From DASUNP01 sp963728545 (GTDB lineage: Bacteria > Acidobacteriota > Blastocatellia > UBA7656), in contig CAVSKO010000002.1 in assembly GCA_963728545.1 (NCBI GenBank), positions 3,348,001-3,412,000 on the forward strand: a DNA stretch of 64,000 nt, given 5' to 3'. Every line of letters starts with the position of its first letter. Within the stretch, counting starts at the first letter, position 1. The position numbers and the translations under genes were made by a program. Below the pieces are notes generated by a model. That model was not told the origin of the DNA. It did not search any database and saw nothing but the letters and a program-made list of their open reading frames with translations. Positions 15,602 through 25,153 of the stretch are shown here, piece after piece.

Positions 15602-18211
15602 ATGAAGGGTTTCGTCGCACTCTTTAAGAAATTCATCCTGCGCGCGCTCTTACGCGACCGCGTGCGCACAGGCGTCACGGCGCTCGGCATAAGCCTCGGC
15701 GTCGGGGTGATGATAGCCATACGGCTGGCGAACGCGAGCGCGCTGGAATCTTTTCGCGCCGCCACCGAATCTGTCGCGGGCGAAACGTCCATACAGGTCA
15801 AAGGCGCGGCGGGCCGCTTCGACGAATTACTGCTTCGCGACCTGGGATGGCTTGCTTATTACGGCCAGGCAAGCCCGATCATCGCGGGCCACGCGATGAC
15901 CGGGCGCGGCGAATACCTCGAAGTCCTCGGAGTAGACGTGCTGCGCGACCGCTCGCTGCGCCGCTACCGGCTGCTTCGCTTGAGCGCGCAACAATCCGAG
16001 CCGACCACACAAGACTTTCTGCTTCTGTTAGCAGACCCGCGCGCCGTCATCCTCACGGAAAAATTCGCCCGCCGGAATAATCTTTCAATCGGCTCTGCGG
16101 TCCCGCTCACCATAGGTGACACGAAAAGCGAGTACGTCGTGCGCGGGCTGCTAACGGATGAAGGGCCCGCCCGCTCGCTCGACAATTTCGCACTGATGGA
16201 CATCGCCGCCGCTCAACTGGCGTTTGGCCGGTTGGGGCTGCTCGACCGCCTGGACGTAAAGCTCAAGCCGGGCGTGAGCCTTGAACAGGCTGAAGCGGAG
16301 ATTGCCCGGCGGTTGCCTGAAAGCCTGGTCGTCGCCCGCCCCGACGCCGCTTACGGACAGGTCGAGCGAATGATAGCCGCCTTCCATTTCAACCTGACGG
16401 CGCTTTCGTCAATCGCCCTGCTGGTCGGGTTGTTTCTGATCTACAACACCGTGTCGATATCGGTCATCACGCGGCGCGAAGAGGTCGGCACGCTTCGCGC
16501 TATGGGAGTGGGTCGCCGAATGGTGCTCGCACTTTTTCTCGGCGAAGCCGTTTTGCTTGCAGCCGTCGGCACTCTCATAGGTCTTTTTGCGGGGCGCTTG
16601 ATGGCGACTGCTGCCGTGCGGGCCACGGCCACGACGGTCGAGACATTTTATGTAGCGGCGAGCGCGACCGATACAATCGCGCGGCAATCATTAGGCTGGA
16701 TAGATGTCGTCGTCGCATTTGCGGTGGCGCTGCCGCTCGCAATCCTTGCCGCAGCCGTGCCCGCGCTTGAAGCCTCGCGCGTCCGACCCATAGAAGCGAT
16801 GCGCGGGGCCGAGCAGCTTGCAAAGAGCTTTCGCCCTTCGAGAAAAAATCTCCTGCTCGCCCTGGCGTTGTTCGCGGCAGGGTTGGCGCTCAGCTCGCTC
16901 GATTCGGTAAACGGGTTGCCGGTCTTCGGCTACATCGCGGGGCTTGCGCTGATGTTCGGCGGCGCGTTCCTTGTTCCTATGGCGTTATGGATCGCGTGTC
17001 GCGCGGCAGCCGCGTTGACAGGCCGTCTGTTTCGAGCCGTCCGCATAGAGGGCAAGCTCGCAAGCGCGAACCTGTTGGGCGCGATTCCTCGCGTATCGAT
17101 CTCCGTGGCCGCGCTCGCCGTGAGCCTTGCGATGATGGTTGCGATCTTGATCATGATCGGCAGCTTTCGCGAGACGGTAACATACTGGTTAAGCCAGACC
17201 TTTAAAGCAGACATCTACGTTCGCCCCGCTGTGCGGGCGGGCGCGGGCGTTGATTGGGCGATCTCCGCCGAAGCGATAGAGATTATAAAGGCCGACTCGG
17301 AAGTGGCCGCAGTTGACGCTTTCACTTCGGAAGAGACGAGCTACGCGGGCAACTCGGTCACGCTCGGCGCGGGCGACTTCCAAATTCTGCTCGATTATGG
17401 AAAGTTGTTTTTCAAAGCCCCTGCGGACGCCGAAGCGCGCATGCGGCAAGCGATAGGCGAAGACGCCGTTGTGGTGAGCGAAAGCTTTGCGATTCTATTC
17501 AAGAAAAAGATCGGCGACCGGATAGGGCTGTTGACTCCGTCGGGCGAGCGGCAGTTTGAAATCGCCGCGATCTATTATGATTATTCGAGCAATCGCGGCT
17601 CAGTCGTGATGGACCGCTCGACTTACGCGCGCCATTTCCCATTGGCGCGCGAGATGAGGCCGAGCAATCTTTCGATCTACCTTCGTCCGGGCTCGGATGC
17701 CGCAAGCGTGAGAGAAAAATTGATCGCCGCTACAGCTAACCGCTATCAATTGATCTTCACAACAAGCTCTAACGTGCGGCGCGAAGTGATAAGGATCTTC
17801 GACAGCACTTTCGCCATCACCTATGCGCTCGAAGTGATTGCGATAGCAGTTGCGGGGCTTGGCGTGATCTCGACTTTGATAACGCTGATACTGGAGCGGC
17901 GCGGCGAAATTTCCGTGTTGAGCTTTATAGGCGCGACTCGCGCTCAGATTCGCCGCATGATCGTAGTCGAAGCAGTTCTGATCGGCGGCGTAAGCCAGGC
18001 GATTGGAATCCTCATCGGGTTGATGCTGTCGCTGGTCTTGATCTATGTCATAAACGTTCAATCGTTCGGCTGGACAATTCAGTTTCATTTCCCCGCCGCC
18101 TTTATCATTCAATCGACGCTGTTGATACTCGCCGTCACCGCAGTCGCCGGTTTATATCCGGCTGCTCGCGCGGCCAGGGTCGAAGCCGTCCGCTTCGCGA
18201 GGGAAGAATGA
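15602..18211 (+). CDS. ABC transporter permease with two FtsX-like domains
   Basis: The 869-residue permease has an N-terminal membrane anchor (TGVTALGISLGVGVMIAI), a large extracytoplasmic MacB-type region, three-helix FtsX cores around residues 260-400 and 730-865, and a second extracytoplasmic domain between them. This is the duplicated FtsX arrangement typical of lipoprotein- or lipid-type exporters such as the LolC/AttG-like permeases. Conserved EVGTLRAMGVGRR and RGEISVLSFIGATRAQI segments fit coupling helices that dock the ATPase. It is co-transcribed with the ATPase at 14476, and its TGA overlaps the ATG of the AttH-like gene (18208-18211). The likely role is moving a lipid-linked or hydrophobic substrate out of the membrane. 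The cargo is unknown. Confidence 0.9.
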   Translation: MKGFVALFKKFILRALLRDRVRTGVTALGISLGVGVMIAIRLANASALESFRAATESVAGETSIQVKGAAGRFDELLLRDLGWLAYYGQASPIIAGHAMTGRGEYLEVLGVDVLRDRSLRRYRLLRLSAQQSEPTTQDFLLLLADPRAVILTEKFARRNNLSIGSAVPLTIGDTKSEYVVRGLLTDEGPARSLDNFALMDIAAAQLAFGRLGLLDRLDVKLKPGVSLEQAEAEIARRLPESLVVARPDAAYGQVERMIAAFHFNLTALSSIALLVGLFLIYNTVSISVITRREEVGTLRAMGVGRRMVLALFLGEAVLLAAVGTLIGLFAGRLMATAAVRATATTVETFYVAASATDTIARQSLGWIDVVVAFAVALPLAILAAAVPALEASRVRPIEAMRGAEQLAKSFRPSRKNLLLALALFAAGLALSSLDSVNGLPVFGYIAGLALMFGGAFLVPMALWIACRAAAALTGRLFRAVRIEGKLASANLLGAIPRVSISVAALAVSLAMMVAILIMIGSFRETVTYWLSQTFKADIYVRPAVRAGAGVDWAISAEAIEIIKADSEVAAVDAFTSEETSYAGNSVTLGAGDFQILLDYGKLFFKAPADAEARMRQAIGEDAVVVSESFAILFKKKIGDRIGLLTPSGERQFEIAAIYYDYSSNRGSVVMDRSTYARHFPLAREMRPSNLSIYLRPGSDAASVREKLIAATANRYQLIFTTSSNVRREVIRIFDSTFAITYALEVIAIAVAGLGVISTLITLILERRGEISVLSFIGATRAQIRRMIVVEAVLIGGVSQAIGILIGLMLSLVLIYVINVQSFGWTIQFHFPAAFIIQSTLLILAVTAVAGLYPAARAARVEAVRFAREE

Positions 18212-19404
18212 GAAAAAAGAGATCGTCGCCCGTTGTGCGTTATCAGTGGCCCGGTCGGAGGCGCGCTTCGATACTGTCGAGGTCTATCATTTTATTCTGT
18301 GGCCTGTGCTTTCTCAGCCAGGGCTTCTCGACAACGGACAGCGGGCAACGGACGACGAACTCATTGCGCGAAGGATGGCGCGAGGCCCGGGCGGGATACA
18401 ATTTTTCTTTTCCGCGAGACCACGCCGCGCACGAGCCTTATCGCATCGAGTGGTGGTATTACACGGGCAATCTCACGGCTAAAGATGGCCGCCGGTTCGG
18501 CTTCCAGTTGACGTTTTTCAGGACCGGCGTCGTGTTAAAACCGGAAAACCCTTCGCGCTGGGCCGTGCGCGATCTGTATATGGCTCACTTCGCCGTGTCG
18601 GACATTGACGGCGAGTCTTTTCATTCGTTCGAGCGATTGAGCCGCGCCGGAATAAACTGGGCGGGTGCCGACACCACGACTTACAGAGTGTGGAACGGCG
18701 ACTGGGAAGTGAGGCTTGATGGTCTTGACCATCTGCTCGAAGCGCGTGATGCGGACTTTGAATTAGAGCTAAGGCTGTCGCCTTCGAAATCTGAAGTGAT
18801 ACATGGCCAGAACGGCGTCAGCCAGAAAGGCCCGTCCGAAGGCAACGCCACGCACTATTATTCGATCACGCGTTTCAACAGCGCAGGCCGTCTGGTTGTG
18901 GGCGGCGAGCCGTTCGAGGTTACGGGGTTGAGCTGGATGGATCACGAATTCGGAACAAGAATTCTAGAACCGGGACAGATCGGGTGGGACTGGTTCTCCA
19001 TACAGCTAGACGACGGGCGCGAGCTGATGATATTCGAGATTCGCCGCGCGGACGGCTCAATAGACCCGCGATCCAGCGGTACATTGATCGATCCGGATGG
19101 CCGCGCGATTCATATTCCGTTTGGCGAGTTATCTGTTACAGCAGGCGAGTTGTGGCGTTCGCCCGAAAGCCAGGCGACTTACCCGATCACGTGGCGTGTC
19201 GAGGTGCCCGCTCACGGATTGTCTTTGAGCGTTACGGCGGCCTTCCCCAATCAAGAGTTGCGCGCTACGGAAAGCACGGGGGTTACGTACTGGGAAGGGA
19301 GCGTCGAAGTGCGCGGCCGCGCGGGTGAGAGCGATGTGCGCGGGCGTGGTTATCTTGAGATGACCGGCTACACCGGGGCGAGCATGGGCGCGATATTTCA
19401 ATAA
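18208..19404 (+). CDS. AttH/CrtC-type lipocalin-like protein
   Basis: This 398-residue protein begins with an export signal-like hydrophobic stretch (ILFCGLCFLSQGF) and continues with the AttH/carotenoid-hydratase-like double beta-barrel fold. Landmarks are EPYRIEWWYYTGNL, FGFQLTFFRTG, HYYSITRF and GLSWMDHEFGT, all typical of the family. The start forms an ATGA overlap with the permease. Homologous proteins follow FtsX-type ABC genes in other bacteria (for example attEFGH of Agrobacterium), so a periplasmic chaperone or hydratase for the exported hydrophobic cargo is likely; carotenoid chemistry is possible but not shown. A hairpin (TTTGAGAAT/ATTCTCAAA, 19407-19436) right after the stop probably closes the operon. 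Confidence 0.85.
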   Translation: MRKKRSSPVVRYQWPGRRRASILSRSIILFCGLCFLSQGFSTTDSGQRTTNSLREGWREARAGYNFSFPRDHAAHEPYRIEWWYYTGNLTAKDGRRFGFQLTFFRTGVVLKPENPSRWAVRDLYMAHFAVSDIDGESFHSFERLSRAGINWAGADTTTYRVWNGDWEVRLDGLDHLLEARDADFELELRLSPSKSEVIHGQNGVSQKGPSEGNATHYYSITRFNSAGRLVVGGEPFEVTGLSWMDHEFGTRILEPGQIGWDWFSIQLDDGRELMIFEIRRADGSIDPRSSGTLIDPDGRAIHIPFGELSVTAGELWRSPESQATYPITWRVEVPAHGLSLSVTAAFPNQELRATESTGVTYWEGSVEVRGRAGESDVRGRGYLEMTGYTGASMGAIFQ

Positions 19405-19406
19405 GA

Positions 19407-19436
19407 TTTGAGAATTTGAAATCTCACATTCTCAAA
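19407..19436. terminator. Hairpin downstream of the AttH-like gene
   Basis: TTTGAGAAT pairs with ATTCTCAAA around a 12-base loop, three bases after the stop codon. There is no clear T-run, so termination is only suggested by position. Confidence 0.4.
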
Positions 19437-19521
19437 GGTATTGACGAACTGTGTTATCATTCTTGTCCGCAGTTTCTGAAATCTAATCTGTCCACACATT
19501 CGAGCGCCGGGAGGTAAGAAA

Positions 19522-20259
19522 ATGAGAATCACAGTTAGAGCAACCCTCGTCATGCTGGTTTTCTGCTTTTACATATCGACAACATCACAAGCGCAAGCCG
19601 CGCCTCAGCAACAAGGTCCCCCTCCCCCACCCATGCCGCAAGAAAGCGCCTCGCCTCCCAAGATCGTTCGCAAAGCCGGCGGCGTGCTTCAACAAACGGC
19701 AACGCGCCGAGTATCACCGGCCTACCCGCCGCTCGCGAGCGCGGCGGGCGTTTCGGGAGCGGTCGTCGTTGAAATCACAGTTGACGAAGAAGGTAACGTC
19801 ATAGCGGCGCGGGCCATTTCAGGTCACCCTTTATTAAAAGACTCAGCAGTTGCAGCGGCGCGCGGGTGGAAGTTCACCCCCACGCAGCTTAGCGGCGTGC
19901 CGGTCAAAGTCATCGGCACGATTACTTTCAATTTCAAGCCCGCCCCTGACCCGGCTGTGCTGAAAGAGATTGAAACTTATAAAGAAGAACTCCGCGCCAA
20001 GCCCGGTTCAGCCGATCTCTATTACAAGCTGGGCGAAGCTTTCACCAAAATTGAGGATTTCAAGGAAGCGGCTGAGGCATACAGACAAGCCATAAGATTC
20101 GACGCTAAATCGATCCCGGCTCGCAAAGGCTTGATCCTCACTTACGCAAAGCTGGACGAGACACAGATGGTGATTGACGAGCTTGCAAAGCTCAGAGAGA
20201 TAGACCCTGCCGCAGCAGCAGAGGTGTTTAAAGAGATTTTCCCGGAATCGAAGCGGTAA
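19522..20259 (+). CDS. TonB C-terminal domain protein with TPR repeats
   Basis: The 245-residue protein has a signal or anchor segment (ATLVMLVFCFYISTTSQAQA), a proline-rich stretch (PPPPPMPQ), a TonB C-terminal domain (RVSPAYPPLASAAGVSG, then VTVDE-like strands and GWKFTPTQLSGVPVKV), and then TPR units (ADLYYKLGEAFTKIEDFKEA and following). TonB-like domains contact outer-membrane receptors or act as energy-transducer or scaffold modules. Fusion to TPR suggests a periplasmic adaptor rather than a classical transducer, since the long spanning linker is short here. A ribosome site, GGGAGGTAAG, precedes the ATG. No ExbB/ExbD partner is nearby. Confidence 0.85.
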   Translation: MRITVRATLVMLVFCFYISTTSQAQAAPQQQGPPPPPMPQESASPPKIVRKAGGVLQQTATRRVSPAYPPLASAAGVSGAVVVEITVDEEGNVIAARAISGHPLLKDSAVAAARGWKFTPTQLSGVPVKVIGTITFNFKPAPDPAVLKEIETYKEELRAKPGSADLYYKLGEAFTKIEDFKEAAEAYRQAIRFDAKSIPARKGLILTYAKLDETQMVIDELAKLREIDPAAAAEVFKEIFPESKR

Positions 20260-20267
20260 GTTTTATT

Positions 20268-20298
20268 AAGCATAGCCGCTCGACGAGGGGCTATGCTT
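20268..20298 (+). terminator. Hairpin after the TonB-domain gene
   Basis: AAGCATAGCC pairs with GGCTATGCTT around an 11-base loop, nine bases past the stop. It lacks a strong T-run on the plus strand, so it may act as a partial or bidirectional terminator. Confidence 0.45.
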
Positions 20299-20337
20299 AT
20301 CCGGCGCGCTTAGAGGGTGGTTGAAAAGATAGTTCAT

Positions 20338-20412
20338 AAGCCTCGAAGAGGCGAAATTCAATAGCCCGGCGCGCGGCAGCCGGGCTATTGAATTTCGCCT
20401 CTTCGAGGCTTT
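20338..20412. repeat. REP-like hairpin (AAGCCTCGAAGAGGCGAAAT family)
   Basis: The 33-base arms starting AAGCCTCGAAGAGGCG are perfect reverse complements around a 9-base loop. Related units lie at 14281-14410 and 45492-45702. It separates the convergent TonB-domain and ABC-2 genes. Confidence 0.9.
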
Positions 20413-20458
20413 TCAAACCCTCACTTAACGCTTGGCGCTTCGTCAGACGGCAAATCGC

Positions 20459-21634
20459 TTATTGCCATCTAAATATTTTGAGCGCGATGACGAAGCTCAC
20501 CAATCCCCATGCCGTCAACACGGCGACCTCGCGCCAGGTTGAAACGAGCGGCATCCCCTCATTCATCACCGCGCGCAGCGAGTTGTTGAGCGCCGTCAGC
20601 GGCAACGCCTTGATGAACGGCTGCGCAAATTCCGGGAAGCGCGCAGCCGAAAAGAACGTCCCCGAAAGCAGCCACATCGGCAGCATCACAAGATTCATCA
20701 ACCCCGACACACCTTCGATAGTCTTCGGGCGCGCGGCCACCAGCAGCCCTAAACCTGCGAAAGTCAGCGACCCGACGAGCGCAATGATCGTCAGATCGAT
20801 AATCGAGCCGCTCACCGATACGCCGAACACCAGCCACGCGAATATGATCACAGCCGCCACTTCGCCCACGAGGAAGACCAGCCGAGACAGCATGAAAGAG
20901 AGCAGAAAATGCGACCGCCGCATGGGCGTGGCCGCCAACCGCTTGAGCAGTTTTCGCGTGCGCGCCTGGACCACGGTAAAACCCAGGCCCCACATCCCGC
21001 TCCCCATTAAGTTCAACCCGACAAGCCCCGGAATCAGAAAGTCTATATAACGCGCGCCCGGTTCGGTCACTTGCTCTTCGACGACCGAGGCGGCTTCCTT
21101 GCGGCCGAACGCGCGTTGCAGCGCGTCATCCGCCGCAAGCCGCGCCACGCGGCTTTCTGGCCGGGTCGGGTCGAATCGGTAATCGAAAGCGGTAGCGGCT
21201 GCGCCGTCCCCGGATTGCACGCGAACGACCAGATCGATTTTGCCCGTGCGCAACTCTTTCGCCGCTTCTTCCGGTGAAAGCACGACCGCATCCACCTGCG
21301 TCGAGCCCGCAAGGGCGGCTGCAAGCTCTGTGGATTGAGTGCTGCTGTTTTCAATTGCGATGCGAGATTTTTCGGGCGCGGTGTTGCGAAAGGCGATGCC
21401 GAGCGCGAAGGCCAAAAGCACCGGGAAGATAAAGACCCAGAAGACCGCTTCCGGCTCGCGCAAAAATTCTCTTATCCTTGCAAGCGTCAGCTCTATGAGC
21501 GGGTGCGAGGGTTGCCCCTTTGCCCGCGCGGTCAGACCGCCGGACGATTGTTGTGGGGCTTTCACGCCTTCGCCTCTACGAAGGTCTTCTTGCGGCTCTC
21601 GTTCAGCAATCAAATCTTCTTCAACTTCAGCCAT
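20459..21634 (-). CDS. ABC-2 type transporter permease
   Basis: The 391-residue protein has one N-terminal membrane helix (AVFWVFIFPVLLAFALGIAF), an extracytoplasmic domain of about 150 residues and five further hydrophobic segments, the plan of YhgE/DrrB-like ABC-2 permeases. The motif GLVGLNLMGSGMWGLGFTVV and the loop VQARTRKLLKRLAATPMRRS, with its LKRLAATP-type coupling helix, are characteristic. It would form a homodimer or heterodimer with the ATPase encoded just upstream and export a drug, lipid or polysaccharide precursor; the substrate is unknown. Its start overlaps the ATPase 3' end by 8 bases (21627-21634), implying co-translation. Confidence 0.9.
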   Translation of the reverse strand: MAEVEEDLIAEREPQEDLRRGEGVKAPQQSSGGLTARAKGQPSHPLIELTLARIREFLREPEAVFWVFIFPVLLAFALGIAFRNTAPEKSRIAIENSSTQSTELAAALAGSTQVDAVVLSPEEAAKELRTGKIDLVVRVQSGDGAAATAFDYRFDPTRPESRVARLAADDALQRAFGRKEAASVVEEQVTEPGARYIDFLIPGLVGLNLMGSGMWGLGFTVVQARTRKLLKRLAATPMRRSHFLLSFMLSRLVFLVGEVAAVIIFAWLVFGVSVSGSIIDLTIIALVGSLTFAGLGLLVAARPKTIEGVSGLMNLVMLPMWLLSGTFFSAARFPEFAQPFIKALPLTALNNSLRAVMNEGMPLVSTWREVAVLTAWGLVSFVIALKIFRWQ

Positions 21635-22595
21635 CGCGTAACATCCTCCCTGTCAGGCTCACGAAAACGTCTTCGAGGGTCGCCTGGTGAGTCGTCAGAG
21701 TTATAAGCTCGGCGTGCTGCCGCTCGATCTCGGCAAGCAGGGCGGGCAGCGCCGCGCCTATCTCTGAAACCGTGAGCGAATATCCTTCCTCGCGAGCGCG
21801 AACGCTACGGACTCCGGGCAGACGGGCGAGAGGGTCGCTTTCAAGAGTTCCTATGAAGCTGAATTCGACTATCTGGTCCGCGCCGAGCGAAGCGATCAAT
21901 GATGCGGGCGTGCCGAGCGCGATCACTCGGCCGTGATCCATTATCGCCACGCGGTCGCACAATCGCGCCGCTTCCTCCATGTAATGCGTCGTCAGGAGTA
22001 TAGTGCCGCCCCCGGCGCGATACTGTTCGACTATCTCCCACAGCCTCAATCGCGCCTGCGGGTCAAGCCCCGTCGTAGGCTCGTCGAGGAAGAGGATTTC
22101 GGGGTCGCTGACGAGCGCGCAAGCTACGGCCAGCCGTTGCTTCTGCCCGCCCGAAAGCTTGCCCACGCGCGCGTTGCGTTTTTCATCCAGCTCTACGATT
22201 CTGATGACCTCGTCTACGTCGTGCCCGCGCGTGTAGAAGCTGCGGAACAATCTTATGGTCTCTTCGACGGTGAGCTTTTCGGCCAACTGCGTCTCTTGCA
22301 ATTGCGCCCCGATCTTCTCGCGCAACTCGCGGTCGTTCCCCGTGCCCCAGCGGTGGCCGAGCACCTCGACCTGGCCGCCGTCGGGTTTGGTCAGACCTTC
22401 GAGAATTTCAACCGTAGTCGTCTTACCCGCGCCGTTCGGACCCAGCAGCCCGAAGCACTCGCCCGCGCGAACTTCAAGGTCAAGCCCGTCAACCGCCGTG
22501 ACATCGGCGTAACGCTTGACGAGGCCCGCGCACTTGAGCGCAGTACGGTCGGCCATAGATTTTGCGCGAACTTCAGCAGTCGTGTTTGAAGTCAT
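21627..22595 (-). CDS. ABC transporter ATP-binding protein (CcmA/DrrA type)
   Basis: The 322-residue ATPase has Walker A GPNGAGKTTTVE, Q-loop GAQLQETQLAEKLT, signature KLSGGQKQRLAVA, Walker B ILFLDEPTTGLDP and H-loop LLTTHYMEEA. The C-terminal extension with ALPALLAEIERQHAELITL and LEDVFVSLTGR is typical of the DrrA/NodI group. It energises the ABC-2 permease downstream. The first residues (MTSNTTAEVRAKSMADRT) are not conserved; a start at the second Met is possible. The gene is divergent from murB, so 22596-22746 should contain both promoters. Confidence 0.92.
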   Translation of the reverse strand: MTSNTTAEVRAKSMADRTALKCAGLVKRYADVTAVDGLDLEVRAGECFGLLGPNGAGKTTTVEILEGLTKPDGGQVEVLGHRWGTGNDRELREKIGAQLQETQLAEKLTVEETIRLFRSFYTRGHDVDEVIRIVELDEKRNARVGKLSGGQKQRLAVACALVSDPEILFLDEPTTGLDPQARLRLWEIVEQYRAGGGTILLTTHYMEEAARLCDRVAIMDHGRVIALGTPASLIASLGADQIVEFSFIGTLESDPLARLPGVRSVRAREEGYSLTVSEIGAALPALLAEIERQHAELITLTTHQATLEDVFVSLTGRMLRDG

Positions 22596-22746
22596 AATTC
22601 CTGGAAGCCCGGTTAAGTTTTGTGGTCAGCTTGCTAGCATCCTACTACAGCATCAGCCGATTGCCAACCGGGATGCAACTGGACTCGGCGCGATGCGCCA
22701 ATGTAGGCTAATCAACGCGATCAGAAGACGGGAGAGACAAACAGAT

Positions 22747-23860
22747 TTGCCGCAAAAAAGCGAAGAAGCATTTATCGATTCCCTGGTTGAAAACGCGCCG
22801 CTCGCGCCGCTGACTACGCTCGGCATAGGAGGCGCGGCGCGGTATTTCGCAGAAAGCGCGAGCGCCGACACGCTCGTTGCGGGCGTAAAGTGGGCCAGAG
22901 AGCGCGGTGTTCCGCTTTTCGTGATGGGCGGCGGCAGCAACGTCGTCATCAGCGACGAAGGGTTCCCCGGCTTGGTATTACGCGTCTCGATTCAAGGAAT
23001 CGAAACAGCGAAGCAAGGCGATCAAGTCATCATAAGAGCGGGCGCGGGCGAAGAGTGGGACGCGCTGGTCGAGCTTGCTGTAGCAAATAACTGGGCGGGG
23101 TTTGAGTGTCTGTCAGGCATTCCCGGGCGCGTCGGCGCGACTCCCATTCAAAATGTCGGCGCGTACGGGCAAGAGAACCAGCGAGACGCTTGAGTCAGTA
23201 GAAGCGCTCGATCTTCGCACGCTTGAGTTGATGGAGATATCTGCCAGCGAATGTCGGTTCGGATACCGCATGAGCCGATTCAAATCGGACGACCGTGACC
23301 GGTTCGTTATCACGCGAGTGACATATCGCTTGAGGGCTTCCGGCGAGCCACTGATTCGCTACGCGGAGCTTGAGCGATACCTTGCCGAGCAAGGAGCTAC
23401 GAACGCGAGCTTGAGCGACGTGCGCCGGGCGGTGCTGGCAATACGCGGACGCAAAGCTATGGTCATAGACGCACGCGATCCCGACTCTCGCAGCGTGGGA
23501 TCATTTTTCGTCAACCCTGTTGTCACTCGCGACGAGTTTGAAGATGTTAAAAAACGGGCGAGCCTTTACACCGAGGCAGGCGAGCAGGTGCCTTCGTTCG
23601 CCGCACGGGATGGGCATGTGAAGCTTTCGGCGGCGTGGCTCATAGAGCGGGCCGGTATAACTCGCGGATACGTGCGCGGCAACGTAGGCACATCAACAAA
23701 GCACGCGCTCGCGATAATCAATCGCGGCGGCGGGACTGCGCGTGAAGTCGTGGAGCTGGCTGAAGAAATCAAGTCTCGCGTGGTTGACAGGTTCGGGGTC
23801 GCGCTCGCGCCGGAGCCGATCTTCGTAGGGAGGGAAATAAAGGATGAAGGAGGAAAATAA
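22747..23860 (+). CDS. murB: UDP-N-acetylenolpyruvoylglucosamine reductase MurB, frameshifted
   Basis: MurB reduces UDP-GlcNAc-enolpyruvate to UDP-MurNAc with NADPH and FAD, in the cytoplasm. The first frame has the FAD-site motifs LTTLGIGGAARYF and MGGGSNVVISDEGFPG, then GIPGRVGATPIQNVGAYGQE. The second frame resumes at SETLESVEAL and carries the catalytic Ser region SVGSFFVNPVV and the terminal APEPIFVG with its Glu. The frame change is at 23173-23179 (GAGAACC); deleting one base gives GQETSETLES, a continuous enzyme of about 370 residues. Because MurB is normally essential, an assembly or base-calling error is likelier than real loss, unless another copy exists. I chose the TTG at 22747 (GGGAGAG about 12 bases upstream); an ATG at 22693 is the alternative. 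The last six codons lie in a repeat. Confidence 0.88.
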
Positions 23861-24000
23861 AGGATGAAGGATGAAGGATGAGGGATGAAAAATATTTGCC
23901 CGGCGGAGGGTGCTCGTATGCGCGCCGCGATTTGAAATCTGAAATTTCAGATGCCACGCTTTAAATCCTTTTCATCCCTCATCCCTCATCCTTCATCCTT
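23841..24000. repeat. Inverted repeat of AAGGATGAAGGATGAGGGATGA units
   Basis: Tandem AGGATGAAGGATGA words at 23841-23888 face complementary TCATCCCTCATCC words at 23974-24000. The element reaches into both the murB 3' end and the bshA 3' end. A second pair lies at 25154-25282. Confidence 0.85.
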
Positions 24001-25153
24001 CCGTTTTCACCCCTGCGAGCACAGACTCATACAGAGCTTCATACTGCGGGATTATCTTTTCGGTAGCGAATCGCGTGACGGCTATCTCGCGCCCCCGGCG
24101 TCCCAATCGCTCGCGGTGGCTTTCGTCGCTCAGGATTTCGATAGCGGTTTCGGCCATGCCCTGCACGTCGCCGACGGCGAACAAGTAGCCGCACTCGCCG
24201 TCTTCGACCACTTCCGGCAAGCCGCCGACGCGCGTGGCAAGAACAGGCACTTCACACGCCATCGCTTCGAGCGCCGAAAGCCCGAAAGACTCGGTCAGGC
24301 TGGGCAACAACAACAGGTCCGCAACCGAGAGGTAGTCTCTTATCTGCGATTGCGGCTGCTTGCCTACGAACTCAACGCAATCGCTCACGCCCAGCCGCCC
24401 GGCTAATATTTCAGCGTCAGCCCGCTCCGGCCCATCTCCGCACATAATTAACCTTGCTCGCAAATTGCTGCGCTCGCGTATGCGCGCCATCACCTCTATG
24501 CAATCGGTGATGCGTTTGACCGGGCGAAACGTTGATACGTGCAGGATAATCTTTTCTCCGTTGGGAGCCAGATTGCGCTTAAGCGACTGATCCGCCGCGC
24601 GGTGGTAATACTCTGCGTCGATGAAGTTGTAGATCACTTCGATGGAACAGCCCGTGCAAAATGTCTCGTGAGTGGCGTCGCGCAGATAGCGGGAAATGGC
24701 CGTAGTCGCGTCCGACTGTTCTATGCCGAATCTGGTGATGGGCAGAAAAGACGGGTCGCGGCCCACCAGAGTTATGTCCGTGCCGTGCAGCGTTGTAACT
24801 ACGGGCAGGTAACGCTCGGAGCGGAGCATCTCGCGCGCCAGGTATGCGCTGACCGCGTGCGGGATCGCGTAATGTACGTGCAAAATATCGAGCGCGTGTT
24901 CAGAAGCTACCTCGTAAAGCTTGGACGCCAGAGCATCCGTATAAGGCGGATATTCAAAAAGCGGGTAGGTCAACATATCGACCGGGTGGAACTTGATACG
25001 CTCGCGCGAGGTGTCGCCGTCGGCCAATCGCATGGGCGGCGCATAGCTTATGAAATGGATGGAGTGGCCGCGCTTTGCAAGCTCAAGCCCAAGCTCTGCG
25101 CCTACAACGCCGCTCCCGCCGTAAGATGGATAGCAAGTAATACCGATTTTCAT
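23993..25153 (-). CDS. bshA: N-acetyl-alpha-D-glucosaminyl L-malate synthase BshA
   Basis: The 386-residue GT4 (GT-B fold) glycosyltransferase transfers GlcNAc from UDP-GlcNAc to L-malate, the first step of bacillithiol synthesis, in the cytoplasm. BshA-typical segments are the N-terminal ITCYPSYGGSGVVGAELG, FHPVDMLTYPLFEYPPYT, DILHVHYAIPHAVSAYL, VVTTLHGTDITLVG, VIYNFIDAEYY and the nucleotide-sugar site LPSLTESFGLSALEAMACE. Length and motif order match Bacillus and Deinococcus enzymes. bshB1 lies just upstream on the same strand, separated only by an inverted repeat, so the two probably form one unit. The start is the ATG at 25153. Confidence 0.95.
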   Translation of the reverse strand: MKIGITCYPSYGGSGVVGAELGLELAKRGHSIHFISYAPPMRLADGDTSRERIKFHPVDMLTYPLFEYPPYTDALASKLYEVASEHALDILHVHYAIPHAVSAYLAREMLRSERYLPVVTTLHGTDITLVGRDPSFLPITRFGIEQSDATTAISRYLRDATHETFCTGCSIEVIYNFIDAEYYHRAADQSLKRNLAPNGEKIILHVSTFRPVKRITDCIEVMARIRERSNLRARLIMCGDGPERADAEILAGRLGVSDCVEFVGKQPQSQIRDYLSVADLLLLPSLTESFGLSALEAMACEVPVLATRVGGLPEVVEDGECGYLFAVGDVQGMAETAIEILSDESHRERLGRRGREIAVTRFATEKIIPQYEALYESVLAGVKTEG

